Assembly: GCA_044359885.1 (NCBI GenBank)
Contig: JBIKLI010000074.1
Coordinates: 1-14,640 of the forward strand
Direction of reading: 5' to 3'
Origin: CAIOSQ01 sp044359885
GTDB taxonomy: Bacteria > Pseudomonadota > Alphaproteobacteria > CACIAM-22H2
DNA length: 14,640 bases
Both the position numbers and the translations under genes were made by a program. Below, one piece after another: positions 7,413-14,488 of the stretch. The notes beneath the pieces were generated by a model. That model was not told the origin of the DNA, ran no database searches, and saw nothing but the letters and a program-made list of their open reading frames with translations. Position 1 is the stretch's first letter, and each line of letters starts with the position of its first letter.

Positions 7413-7957
7413 CCCGGCCCCCCTTGCGCCGCATCGATCAGCCAGTCCCAGAGATAGGCCTCCAGCGGTCGATCGGCGAAGAGGGCGAAGACCGGCGCCG
7501 CATCGCGGCGAACCAGCAGCACCGGCAGCGACGCGAAGCGCGTGAGCGCCGCCGATCCCGGCGCGAAGACGCGCGTATCGAGATCGATGCCCGTCCCCCT
7601 GGCAAGCAGGCCCGGCGCCGCGTCGCCGGCGACCTCGAAGCGTACGCGCGCATCGCCGACCGGATGACAGGCGGCGTGCCGGCCGGCGAGCGACGCGCGA
7701 AGACCATCCGCAAGACCGGAGGCGGCTTCGGCCGAGCCGGCGTCGAGAAGGAAGGCATCGGGCGCCGTCCAGAAGATGTCGCGCGCCGGCCCCAGGACCG
7801 GCCGGGCGGGTCCCGCAGGCAAGGCGGCGCCAAGAAAGGTGGCGGCGACGGCACGCGAATCCGGATCGTCGGCACGCACGCGCAGCACGACCAGTCCGGG
7901 CGCGGGCGCGCGGGTCAGGACGAGATCCGGCGCCTCCAAGCGACCTGGCTCAGACAT
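7409..7957 (-). CDS. soxG: Sarcosine oxidase gamma subunit
   Basis: The 182-residue product is the small gamma subunit of heterotetrameric sarcosine oxidase, which contacts the folate-binding part of the alpha subunit. Family features visible are the central PDAFLL segment and the C-terminal pattern with ALTRFASLPVLLVRR and PLEAYLWDWL. Overall sequence conservation of this subunit is low, so the call rests on these features plus position after soxA. The ATG at 7957 lies inside the end of soxA, giving an eight-base overlap, with CCGGAG upstream as ribosome-binding site. The stop overlaps the lipocalin start by four bases. The N-terminal 40 residues are Ala/Pro/Arg-rich, as is common in high-GC genomes. 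Confidence 0.9.
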   Translation of the reverse strand: MSEPGRLEAPDLVLTRAPAPGLVVLRVRADDPDSRAVAATFLGAALPAGPARPVLGPARDIFWTAPDAFLLDAGSAEAASGLADGLRASLAGRHAACHPVGDARVRFEVAGDAAPGLLARGTGIDLDTRVFAPGSAALTRFASLPVLLVRRDAAPVFALFADRPLEAYLWDWLIDAAQGGPG

Positions 7958-10886
7958 GGAGATTGGCTCCGGCGGGATCGACGAAGCAGGGCGCGACGAC
8001 GCGCGCCTCGCGGCGACGGCCCTCGTCGACCAGCACGATGCGCTCGCCCATCCGCGCCCGGCCGCGTCGCAGCATGCCAAGCCCGATCGGTCGTCCCAGC
8101 GCCGGGCTCCAGCAGGCGGACGTCACGTAGCCTTCCGATCGGCCGTCCGCCGCGGCGACGACATGCGCGCCCGCGCGCAAGGGCTGGTGCGCATCGTCGG
8201 GAAGCACGCCGACCAACTGGTGGCGGTCGTCGCGGAGCGCCTCGGGCCGCGTCAGCGAGCGGCGTCCGACGAAATCCGACGCCTTGCGTGCGATGCCGCC
8301 GGCCATGCCCAGGTCGCCGGGCAGCGTCGTGCCGTCGCTGTCGCTGCCGACATGGATGTAGCCCTTCTCGATGCGCAGCGTCATCAGCGCCTCGATGCCG
8401 AAGGGTGCGATGCCGAAGGCCGCGCCCGCGTCGACAAGACGGTCCCAGAGCGCCGGCGCCGAGCGGGCCGCGACGTTGATCTCGTAGCTCGCTTCGCCGG
8501 TGAAGCTGACGCGCATCACGCGGACGGGAAATCCGGCGACCCGGCCCTCGCGCCAGTGCATGTGCGGGAAGGCGTCGCGCGTCAGGTCGATGTCGCAGCC
8601 CGCCGCCGCGATCGTCGCGCGGGCCTGCGGCCCGGTCACGGTGACGACGCCGAGTTGATGGGTCAGCGTCGTCGCGAAGACGCGCATGTCCGGCCACTCG
8701 CCCTGCAGCCATTCGTCGAGCGTCGCCGCGATGCGCGAGGCCGCGGAACTCGTCGTGCCGACCAGGAAGCTCTCGGATCCAAGCCGCGCGCAGACGCCAT
8801 CGTCGGTCACGACGCCATGCTCGGTCAGCATGATCCCGTAGCGAAGCCGCCCCGGCGCCAGCGTCGACATGGTGCCGGCATAGATCCGGTCGAGGAATGT
8901 CGCCGCATCCGGCCCCTCGACCATGATCTTGCCCAGCGGCGAGCCGTCGAAGATGCCGACCGCGGCGCGGACATGCGCCGCCTCGCGCCGAGCGGCGGCC
9001 TCCAGATCCTCGCCGGCGCGCAGATAGGCGGCCGGTCGCTGCCAGCCGCCGAAATCCTCGAACGTCGCGCCCGCCGCGACGTGGCGATCATGCATCGGCA
9101 GACGCGCGCGCGGCCGGTAGAAATCGCCGCGCTCGCGCCCGGCCATGGCCCCGATCGGCACGGGATCGAAGGGCGGACGGAAGCGCGTCGTGCCGACCTG
9201 CGCGATGTCGCGTCCCGTGGCCTCCGCCAGGAGCGCCAACCCGACCACGTTAGAGGTCTTGCCCTGGTCGGTCGCCATGCCCAGCGTCGTGTAGCGCTTG
9301 AGGTGCTCGACCGAGACATAGTTCTCGCGCGCCGCGAGCCGCACGTCGTCGCTGGTCACGTCGCTCAGCAGGTCGACCCAGGCCTTGCCGCCGCCGCGGA
9401 CCTCCCAGAGCGGGGCCAGCGGCGCCTCGGCGACCTCGGGTGCACGCGGCGCGGCCAGGCGTGGCGTCGTGTCACCGGACGCCCAGGCGCCGGCCGCCGC
9501 ACCTTGCGCCAGCGCCGTGTCGCAGCCGAAGCCGCCGGCGGCAGCCCCGGCCGAACGCTCCGCCTGAACCGATGTCCCCGGCAGGAAGGTCGCACGCGCC
9601 GGGTCGAAGACCAGCCGGCCGCCGGACTGGCAGAACAGGTGCACCGCGGGGTTCCAGCCGCCCGAGACGGCGATCAGGTCGGCATCGACCATGATGCGCC
9701 CGCCGCCAGGACGCTGGATCTCCGCGCCCTCGACCGCCCGTCCGCCATGTGCGCGCCGCAGCACCGACCCGGTCAGGATCGGGATGCCGCGCGCACGTGC
9801 CGCGTCGCCGAGCGCACCGCCGCCATCCGGGCGCGAGTCGCAGACCGCCGCAATCTCGACGCCGGCCGCGTGCAGCGCCAGCGCGGTGCGATAGGCATCG
9901 TCGTTGTTGGTTGCGATGACCGCGCGCCGCCCGGGCGCCACCGCCCAGCGCGCGAGATAGCTGCGCACCGCCGAAGCGAGCATCACACCGGGCAGGTCGT
10001 TGCCGCCGAAGGCGAAGGGCCGCTCGAACGCGCCTGTGGCCAGAACCACGCGCCGTGCGCGGATGCGCCACAGCCGGCCGGCGGGTGCGCCGGCGTCGGG
10101 CGACGCACCGAAAGGCACGCAGCGCTCGTACGCGCCGAGCAGGTTGTGATCGTAATAGCCGAACACGGTCGTGCGCCGAAGGAGGCGGATATCCGTCTGC
10201 GCCGAAAGATCTTGCGCGGTCCGGGCCACCCATGACGCCGCATCCTGACCGTCGATCGCGCCGCCATCGGACAGGAGACGCCCGCCGGGTTCCTCGTCCT
10301 GCTCGGCGAGGATCACGCGCAGACCCCGCTGCGCCGCCTCGCGCGCCGCGGCGAGCCCCGCCGGACCGGCCCCGACCACGAGCACGTCGCAATGCGCGCT
10401 CAGCTTCTCGTAGCGGTCCGGATCGGCCGCGCGCGGCGCCCGGCCCAGCCCGGCGGCGCGGCGGATCGCCGGCTCGAACATGCGCCAATCCGGCCGCATG
10501 AACGTCTTGTAGTAGAATCCCGCGGGCAGGAAACGGCCGAACAGACCGATCGCAGCGCCGATGTCGAAGTCGGCGGACGGCCAGCAATTGACGCTGCGCG
10601 CGACCAGTCCGTCGTACAGCGCCACCTGCGTGGCCTTGAGGTCGGGCATCATGCGCGCGCCGCCGCCCACGGCGACGATCGCGTTCGGTTCCTCCAGCCC
10701 GGCGGCGAAGATGCCGCGCCGGCGGTGGTACTTGAAGCTGCGCCCGACCGTCGACACGCCGTTGGCCAGCAGCGCCGAAGCCAGCGTGTCGCCGGCGAAA
10801 CCTTCCATCGGCGTGCCGTCGAAGACGAAATGCAGGGGCCGTGCGCGGTCGATGCGGCCACCGGCCGCGAGCCGGAACCCGCTCAT
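7950..10886 (-). CDS. soxA: Sarcosine oxidase alpha subunit (NAD- and tetrahydrofolate-binding)
   Basis: The 978-residue product is the large subunit of heterotetrameric sarcosine oxidase. The N-terminal part (about 15-95) has the ferredoxin-like fold sequence with FDGTPMEGFAGDTLASAL and GRSFKYHRRRGI, without iron-ligand cysteines, as usual for SoxA. A dinucleotide-binding domain begins with VVGAGPAGLAA at 170-180 and ends near 540 with a second NAD-type region. From about 587 to the end it is a GcvT/aminomethyltransferase-like domain that captures the methyl-derived formaldehyde on tetrahydrofolate as 5,10-methylene-THF. Length is normal for the family (about 965-1000). The ATG at 10886 overlaps the soxD stop as ATGA. 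The enzyme complex is cytosolic. Confidence 0.97.
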   Translation of the reverse strand: MSGFRLAAGGRIDRARPLHFVFDGTPMEGFAGDTLASALLANGVSTVGRSFKYHRRRGIFAAGLEEPNAIVAVGGGARMMPDLKATQVALYDGLVARSVNCWPSADFDIGAAIGLFGRFLPAGFYYKTFMRPDWRMFEPAIRRAAGLGRAPRAADPDRYEKLSAHCDVLVVGAGPAGLAAAREAAQRGLRVILAEQDEEPGGRLLSDGGAIDGQDAASWVARTAQDLSAQTDIRLLRRTTVFGYYDHNLLGAYERCVPFGASPDAGAPAGRLWRIRARRVVLATGAFERPFAFGGNDLPGVMLASAVRSYLARWAVAPGRRAVIATNNDDAYRTALALHAAGVEIAAVCDSRPDGGGALGDAARARGIPILTGSVLRRAHGGRAVEGAEIQRPGGGRIMVDADLIAVSGGWNPAVHLFCQSGGRLVFDPARATFLPGTSVQAERSAGAAAGGFGCDTALAQGAAAGAWASGDTTPRLAAPRAPEVAEAPLAPLWEVRGGGKAWVDLLSDVTSDDVRLAARENYVSVEHLKRYTTLGMATDQGKTSNVVGLALLAEATGRDIAQVGTTRFRPPFDPVPIGAMAGRERGDFYRPRARLPMHDRHVAAGATFEDFGGWQRPAAYLRAGEDLEAAARREAAHVRAAVGIFDGSPLGKIMVEGPDAATFLDRIYAGTMSTLAPGRLRYGIMLTEHGVVTDDGVCARLGSESFLVGTTSSAASRIAATLDEWLQGEWPDMRVFATTLTHQLGVVTVTGPQARATIAAAGCDIDLTRDAFPHMHWREGRVAGFPVRVMRVSFTGEASYEINVAARSAPALWDRLVDAGAAFGIAPFGIEALMTLRIEKGYIHVGSDSDGTTLPGDLGMAGGIARKASDFVGRRSLTRPEALRDDRHQLVGVLPDDAHQPLRAGAHVVAAADGRSEGYVTSACWSPALGRPIGLGMLRRGRARMGERIVLVDEGRRREARVVAPCFVDPAGANLHV

Positions 10887-11161
10887 CGCAGATCCGGCCG
10901 CTTTTCGAGCAGGCCATAGACGGCCTTGATCTCGTGGGTGAGCGTGTCGCGCGCGACGTTGAACCACTGGCCGCAGCCATGGCGGTGCAGCCAGCGCTCG
11001 AAATGCAGGCCCTTGGGATTGTCTCGCTCGAAGAGGTAGCGCGCCCACTCGGCATCGCTCGTCGCCTCCGGCGGGCCCGGGCGGGCGATATGCGTCTGGC
11101 CGCCGCAGACGAACTCGGCCTCGTCGCGCGGGCCGCAATGGGGGCAGGCGATCAGCAGCAT
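10883..11161 (-). CDS. soxD: Sarcosine oxidase delta subunit (zinc-binding)
   Basis: The 92-residue product is the small delta subunit. C6, C9, H59 and C63 are all present (CPHCG near the start, LHRHGCGQW later). These match in position the four zinc ligands known from crystal structures of this subunit in tetrameric sarcosine oxidases. The segments WARYLFERDNPKG and HFERWLH are also characteristic. Its start shares one base with the soxB stop (TGATG) and its stop overlaps the soxA start by four bases. The gene order B-D-A-G is the classical one. Confidence 0.97.
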   Translation of the reverse strand: MLLIACPHCGPRDEAEFVCGGQTHIARPGPPEATSDAEWARYLFERDNPKGLHFERWLHRHGCGQWFNVARDTLTHEIKAVYGLLEKRPDLR

Positions 11162-12411
11162 CAATGCGCGATCCCCGAGGCCGCAGCCTCGTCGACGAGG
11201 GCGCCGCGCGCGAAACGGTCCAGGCCGAAGCCCGCGACCAGCGGATGCGGCGCCTGGTTGGCGATGGTGTGGGCGAAGGTCCAGCCACCGGCCGGGATCG
11301 CCTTGAACCCGCCCGTGCCCCAGCCGCAATTCAGCCAGATCCCGTCGACCGGCGACGCACCGATGATCGGCGAGGAATCGTGCACGACATCGGTCATGCC
11401 CGCCCATTGCCGCAGGAAGCGCACGCGCGACATCGAGGGGAAGAGCTCGAGGAAGCCGGCCATGACATGCTCGGCGACCGGCAGGTTGCCGCGCTGCGCG
11501 TAGGACGGATAGAGGTCGAGCGCGCCGCCCAGCACGATCTCGCCCTTGTCCGACTGGCTGGCATAGACGCCGGTCGCGGGCGAGATGACGACCTTGTCGA
11601 GCCAGGGCTTGAGCGGTTCCGAGACGAAGGCCTGCAGCGCGTAGGTCGTCAGCGGCAGGCGGAAACCGGCCATGCCGGCGAGCACGCTCTGATGCCCTGC
11701 GGCGGCCAGACCGATCCGTCCTGCCATGATCGTCCCGCGCGAGGTCCGGACGCCCACCGCGCGCGGACCGTCGAAGACGAACCCCGTGACCTCGCAATTC
11801 TGGAGGATATCCACGCCCAGCGCGTCGGCGGCGCGCGCATAGCCCCAGACCACCGCGTCGTGGCGCGCGATGCCGCCGCGACGCTGCATGAAGCCGCCAT
11901 GGATCGGATGGCGCGCGCCCGGGCCGCAATCGAGATCGGGCACCATCCGCGCGATGTCGGCGGTGGTCAGCATCTCCGAATCGATGCCGTTCAGATGCAT
12001 CGCGTTCACCCAGCGCCGCGCCCCCTCCAGGTCGTGGCGCGAATGCGACAGGGTGATCAGGCCGCGCTGGCTGACCATGGTGTTGAAGTTCAGCTCGCGC
12101 GCCGAGGTCTCGTAGAGGCGCAGCGCGAATTCGTAGAACGCGGCGCTCTCGGGAAAGAAATAGTTCGAGCGGATGACGGTGGTGTTGCGACCCGAATTGC
12201 CCTGTCCGATCCAGCCGCGCTCGAGCACCGCGACGTTGCGGATGCCGTGGTTGCGCGCAAGGTAATAGGCGGTCGCGAGGCCATGCCCGCCGCCGCCGAC
12301 GATCACGACGTCGTAGGACGGCCGCGGCGCCGGATCGCGCCAGGCCTTCGGCCAGCCGCGATGCCCCGCGAAGCCTTCCCGCACGAGGGACCAGAGCGAA
12401 TAGCGCGTCAT
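11161..12411 (-). CDS. soxB: Sarcosine oxidase beta subunit (catalytic flavoprotein)
   Basis: The 416-residue product is the catalytic subunit, which oxidises the N-methyl group of sarcosine using FAD and passes electrons to oxygen through covalently bound FMN. The FAD-binding motif VVIVGGGGHGLATAYYL is at 35-51. H184 in RHDAVVWGYARAAD is, allowing for an N-terminal offset of about 11, the likely FMN attachment residue described as His173 in characterised enzymes. The C-terminal NCGWGTGGFKAIPA (328-341) is also typical. The start at 12411 gives the family-typical MTRYSLWSLVREG; no alternative start codon lies nearby in frame, although no clear Shine-Dalgarno sequence precedes it. It is the first gene of the operon. 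DAAO-type relatives that act on dimethylglycine or other N-methyl amines exist, so exact specificity is inferred. Confidence 0.97.
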   Translation of the reverse strand: MTRYSLWSLVREGFAGHRGWPKAWRDPAPRPSYDVVIVGGGGHGLATAYYLARNHGIRNVAVLERGWIGQGNSGRNTTVIRSNYFFPESAAFYEFALRLYETSARELNFNTMVSQRGLITLSHSRHDLEGARRWVNAMHLNGIDSEMLTTADIARMVPDLDCGPGARHPIHGGFMQRRGGIARHDAVVWGYARAADALGVDILQNCEVTGFVFDGPRAVGVRTSRGTIMAGRIGLAAAGHQSVLAGMAGFRLPLTTYALQAFVSEPLKPWLDKVVISPATGVYASQSDKGEIVLGGALDLYPSYAQRGNLPVAEHVMAGFLELFPSMSRVRFLRQWAGMTDVVHDSSPIIGASPVDGIWLNCGWGTGGFKAIPAGGWTFAHTIANQAPHPLVAGFGLDRFARGALVDEAAASGIAH

Positions 12412-12515
12412 GCGTCGATCGAATTGCCCATCTGCGGCGGCGAGGATAGTCGAGCCGCGCGCGCGCGTCGCGCCCCTTGTAGACTGGCGGCGGATCCGGA
12501 TCCGGGAGAGACGAC
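12412..12515. promoter_or_regulatory. Divergent promoter region between soxB and the amidohydrolase gene
   Basis: The 104-base spacer must hold promoters for the leftward sarcosine oxidase operon and the rightward amidohydrolase-GST pair. A leftward -10-like TATCCT (complement of 12443-12448) lies about 31 bases before the soxB ATG. A rightward -10-like TAGACT (12480-12485) lies about 30 bases before the ATG at 12516. Neither has a convincing -35 box. Between them is an alternating CG run (about 12455-12470). No obvious glycine riboswitch-like structure or long inverted repeat is visible. The promoter boxes are weak guesses; the divergent arrangement itself is firm. Confidence 0.4.
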
Positions 12516-13343
12516 ATGACCACCGCTCCACGGCTGACGCCGCCGCCTGGCGCCTGCGACACGCACATGCACTTCTACGATGCCCGCTTTCCCACCGCCC
12601 CGACCGCGACCGGGACCCAGCCCGATGCCACGCCGGCCGCCTACCGCACGGTCCAGCGTCGACTCGGCCTGCAACGCGTGGTCGTGGTCCAGCCCTCGGC
12701 CTACGGCGCCGACAACCGCGCGACCATGGAGGGCGCCGCCGTCTTCGGGCGCGACGCACGCGCCGTCGTCGTGGTCGAGCGCGAGGCCCCGTCCTCGGAA
12801 TTGCTGCGTCTCGCCGATGCCGGCGCGGTGGGGCTTCGCTTCTTCCAGTTTCCGGGCAGATACTACGACTGGGCGGATCTGGAGCGGATGGGGCGGCGTG
12901 CCGCCGATCATGGCTGGCATCTGCAGTTGCAATTCGACGGCCGCACGATCCCCGACTATCTGTCGCGGCTGCTCGCCCTGCCCTGCGACATCGTGATCGA
13001 CCACAACGCACGTTTCGTCGAGCCCGTGCAGACCGGTCATCCGTCCTTCGTGGCGCTGCAGCGGCTGCTCGACAGCGGGCGCTGCTGGATCAAGTGCTCG
13101 GCGATGTACGACACCTCCCGGCTCGGGCCGCCGCTCTATCCGGACGTCGCGCCGATCGCGCGCGCGATCATCCGCCATGCGCCGGAGCGCGTGGTCTGGG
13201 CCAGCAACTGGCCCCATCCCAACAATTTCCCGAAGCCCGACGATGCGATGCTGCTCGACACGCTTCTCGACTACGCGCCCGACGAAGCGACATGGCGGCG
13301 AATCCTGGTGGACAACCCGGCCCGCCTCTACCATTTCGACTGA
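12516..13343 (+). CDS. Amidohydrolase superfamily protein, cog3618 type (LigI / galactarolactone isomerase-like)
   Basis: The 275-residue TIM-barrel product carries the strand-1 motif CDTHMHF with H17 and H19, a later IDHNARF (161-167), and a strand-8 motif VWASNWPHP (227-235). This pattern belongs to the cog3618 group containing 2-pyrone-4,6-dicarboxylate lactonase, sugar lactonases and D-galactarolactone isomerase. In most amidohydrolases strand 8 supplies an aspartate (WGTDWPH). Here it is N231, a change I recall for D-galactarolactone isomerase, so lactone isomerisation rather than hydrolysis is possible. No signal peptide is seen; the protein should be cytosolic. It is the first gene rightward of the soxB divergent promoter and is followed after 21 bases by a GST gene. 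The substrate is unknown. Confidence 0.85.
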   Translation: MTTAPRLTPPPGACDTHMHFYDARFPTAPTATGTQPDATPAAYRTVQRRLGLQRVVVVQPSAYGADNRATMEGAAVFGRDARAVVVVEREAPSSELLRLADAGAVGLRFFQFPGRYYDWADLERMGRRAADHGWHLQLQFDGRTIPDYLSRLLALPCDIVIDHNARFVEPVQTGHPSFVALQRLLDSGRCWIKCSAMYDTSRLGPPLYPDVAPIARAIIRHAPERVVWASNWPHPNNFPKPDDAMLLDTLLDYAPDEATWRRILVDNPARLYHFD

Positions 13344-13364
13344 GCCAGCAAGGAGATCGCACCG

Positions 13365-13973
13365 ATGAAGCTCTTCTATTCGCCCGGCGCCTGCTCGCTC
13401 TCGCCCCATATCGTCCTGCGCGAGGCGGGCGTCGACGCCGCCCTCGAGCGCGTCGACCTCAGGTCGAAGAAGACCGCGCACGGAGCCGACTTCACGGCGA
13501 TCAATCCCAAGGGCCAGGTGCCGACGCTGCAGCTCGATTCGGGCGAGATCCTGACCGAAGGGCCGGTGATCGTGCAGTACATCTGCGATCTCAACCCGGC
13601 CGCGGGCCTCGCCGGCGCGCCAGGCTCGATGCTTCGCTGGCGCGTCCTGGAATGGCTGAACCATGTGTCGTCCGAACTGCACAAGGGCTTCACGCCGCTG
13701 TTCCGTCCCAACACGCCCGACGCCTACAAGGAGATCGCGCGCGCCACTCTCGGCGCGCGTTTCGACGCGCTCGAAAGGCACATGGCCGGGCGGGACTATC
13801 TGACGGGCGACGCGTTCACCGCGGCGGACGCGTATCTGTTCACCGTGATGAACTGGGGCAGGTTCACGGGCATCGACATCGCGCGCTGGCCCGTGCTGGC
13901 CGCCTACCATGCCCGTGTCGCCGCTCGCCCGAAGGTGCAGGAGGCGCTGGCCGCCGAAGGCCTCAGGCGTTGA
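13365..13973 (+). CDS. gstA: Beta-class glutathione S-transferase
   Basis: The 202-residue product has the thioredoxin-like N-terminal domain and all-helical C-terminal domain of cytosolic glutathione S-transferases, which conjugate glutathione to electrophiles or act as thiol transferases. It is of the bacterial beta class. C10 in SPGACSLSPHI and H106 in the C-terminal domain match the two residues described for Proteus and E. coli enzymes. The cis-proline is P53 in KGQVPTL, the glutathione gamma-glutamyl contact is E65-G66, and the N-capping FTAADAYLF motif (151-159) is intact. The start follows AAGGAGA at eight bases. Co-expression with the upstream amidohydrolase is likely. It is the second glutathione-linked function in the window besides formaldehyde oxidation, but direct involvement in that pathway is not indicated. 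Confidence 0.94.
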   Translation: MKLFYSPGACSLSPHIVLREAGVDAALERVDLRSKKTAHGADFTAINPKGQVPTLQLDSGEILTEGPVIVQYICDLNPAAGLAGAPGSMLRWRVLEWLNHVSSELHKGFTPLFRPNTPDAYKEIARATLGARFDALERHMAGRDYLTGDAFTAADAYLFTVMNWGRFTGIDIARWPVLAAYHARVAARPKVQEALAAEGLRR

Positions 13974-14056
13974 CGGAGCCGGCGGTCCGGACCATGCGGA
14001 TCGCAGCGCCAGCGCGGGGCATCGGCACCTGCGGATCCCGGATGGTCGAGCGATGA

Positions 14057-14085
14057 CGATCGGCTCCGGCTCATGGCGCCGATCG
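14057..14085. terminator. Hairpin between convergent gst and lipoprotein genes, possible bidirectional terminator
   Basis: In the 125-base gap between two convergent genes, CGATCGGC (14057-14064) pairs with GCCGATCG (14078-14085). After one mismatch, CC/GG extends the stem, leaving a seven-base loop. There is no T tract on either side. A separate 10-base palindrome GGTCCGGACC lies at 13984-13993, 10 bases after the gst stop. The position between convergent stops favours a termination or transcript-end role, but the absence of a T tract keeps this uncertain. Nothing else recognisable is in the gap. Confidence 0.35.
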
Positions 14086-14098
14086 GCAGCCGCGGCAC

Positions 14099-14488
14099 TC
14101 AATCGACCGGACGCCAGCCATCGTCGATGAGGCAGGTGGTCAAGAATCTGTCGCGGGCTCCGGCATTGAGGTCGACATGGCCGAAGCGCGGCGGGACGTA
14201 ATGGCCGTGCGAGAAGCTGCAGCGCCGCCGCCCGTGGGATTTCCAGCAATGCCTGTATCCCGGCGCGAAATAGCCTCCGGAGATCTGCATCCAGCGCAGA
14301 TCGGGCGGCAGCCGCTGATGGCCCGCCGCATCGCAGCGCATCTGCGCGATCTTGAAATCGGCTTCGTTCGCGCCCGGCTTTTCCCATCGTTGCGCGCACC
14401 CACCGAGGACGAGGACGGCGAGCAGGAGCAGCACCCGCCGCCTCGCGGCAGGCGGCGCCAGCATGTGGGCTGGAAGCTGGAAGGGCAT
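14099..14488 (-). CDS. Small putative lipoprotein of unknown function
   Basis: The 129-residue product has a basic N-terminus, a hydrophobic segment (19-30) and the lipobox LGGC, so C31 should be lipidated and the mature chain of about 99 residues exported. Directly after it comes a WEKPGANEADF stretch (35-45), a pattern I recognise from small uncharacterised proteobacterial lipoproteins of the type W-x-KPGA-x-x-x-DF. Four further cysteines (C52, C81, C90, C119) could form two disulfides in the periplasm. The middle contains GGYFAPGYRHCW and a His-rich SFSHGHYVPPRFGH segment. I choose the ATG at 14488, preceded by GGGAACGGA; a GTG at 14512 and an ATG at 14464 are alternatives that leave the lipobox intact. 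It is convergent to gst. No function can be assigned. Confidence 0.75.
   Translation of the reverse strand: MPFQLPAHMLAPPAARRRVLLLLAVLVLGGCAQRWEKPGANEADFKIAQMRCDAAGHQRLPPDLRWMQISGGYFAPGYRHCWKSHGRRRCSFSHGHYVPPRFGHVDLNAGARDRFLTTCLIDDGWRPVD

Noticed and set aside
7950..9125. A separate glycine-cleavage T protein gene at the end of soxA
   Set aside because: The GcvT-like region is continuous in frame with the NAD-binding part and is the normal C-terminal domain of sarcosine oxidase alpha.
7776..10235. An 819-codon plus-strand open frame opposite soxA and soxG
   Set aside because: It is antisense to a clear sarcosine oxidase alpha subunit, Arg/Ala-rich, with no domain signal.
12455..12470. Alternating CG run that could form Z-DNA
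   Set aside because: Short, and CG alternation is common at this base composition; no further support.
12408..14399. A 663-codon minus-strand open frame opposite the amidohydrolase and gst genes
   Set aside because: Both plus-strand genes have intact catalytic motifs and ribosome-binding sites; the antisense frame has shadow composition.
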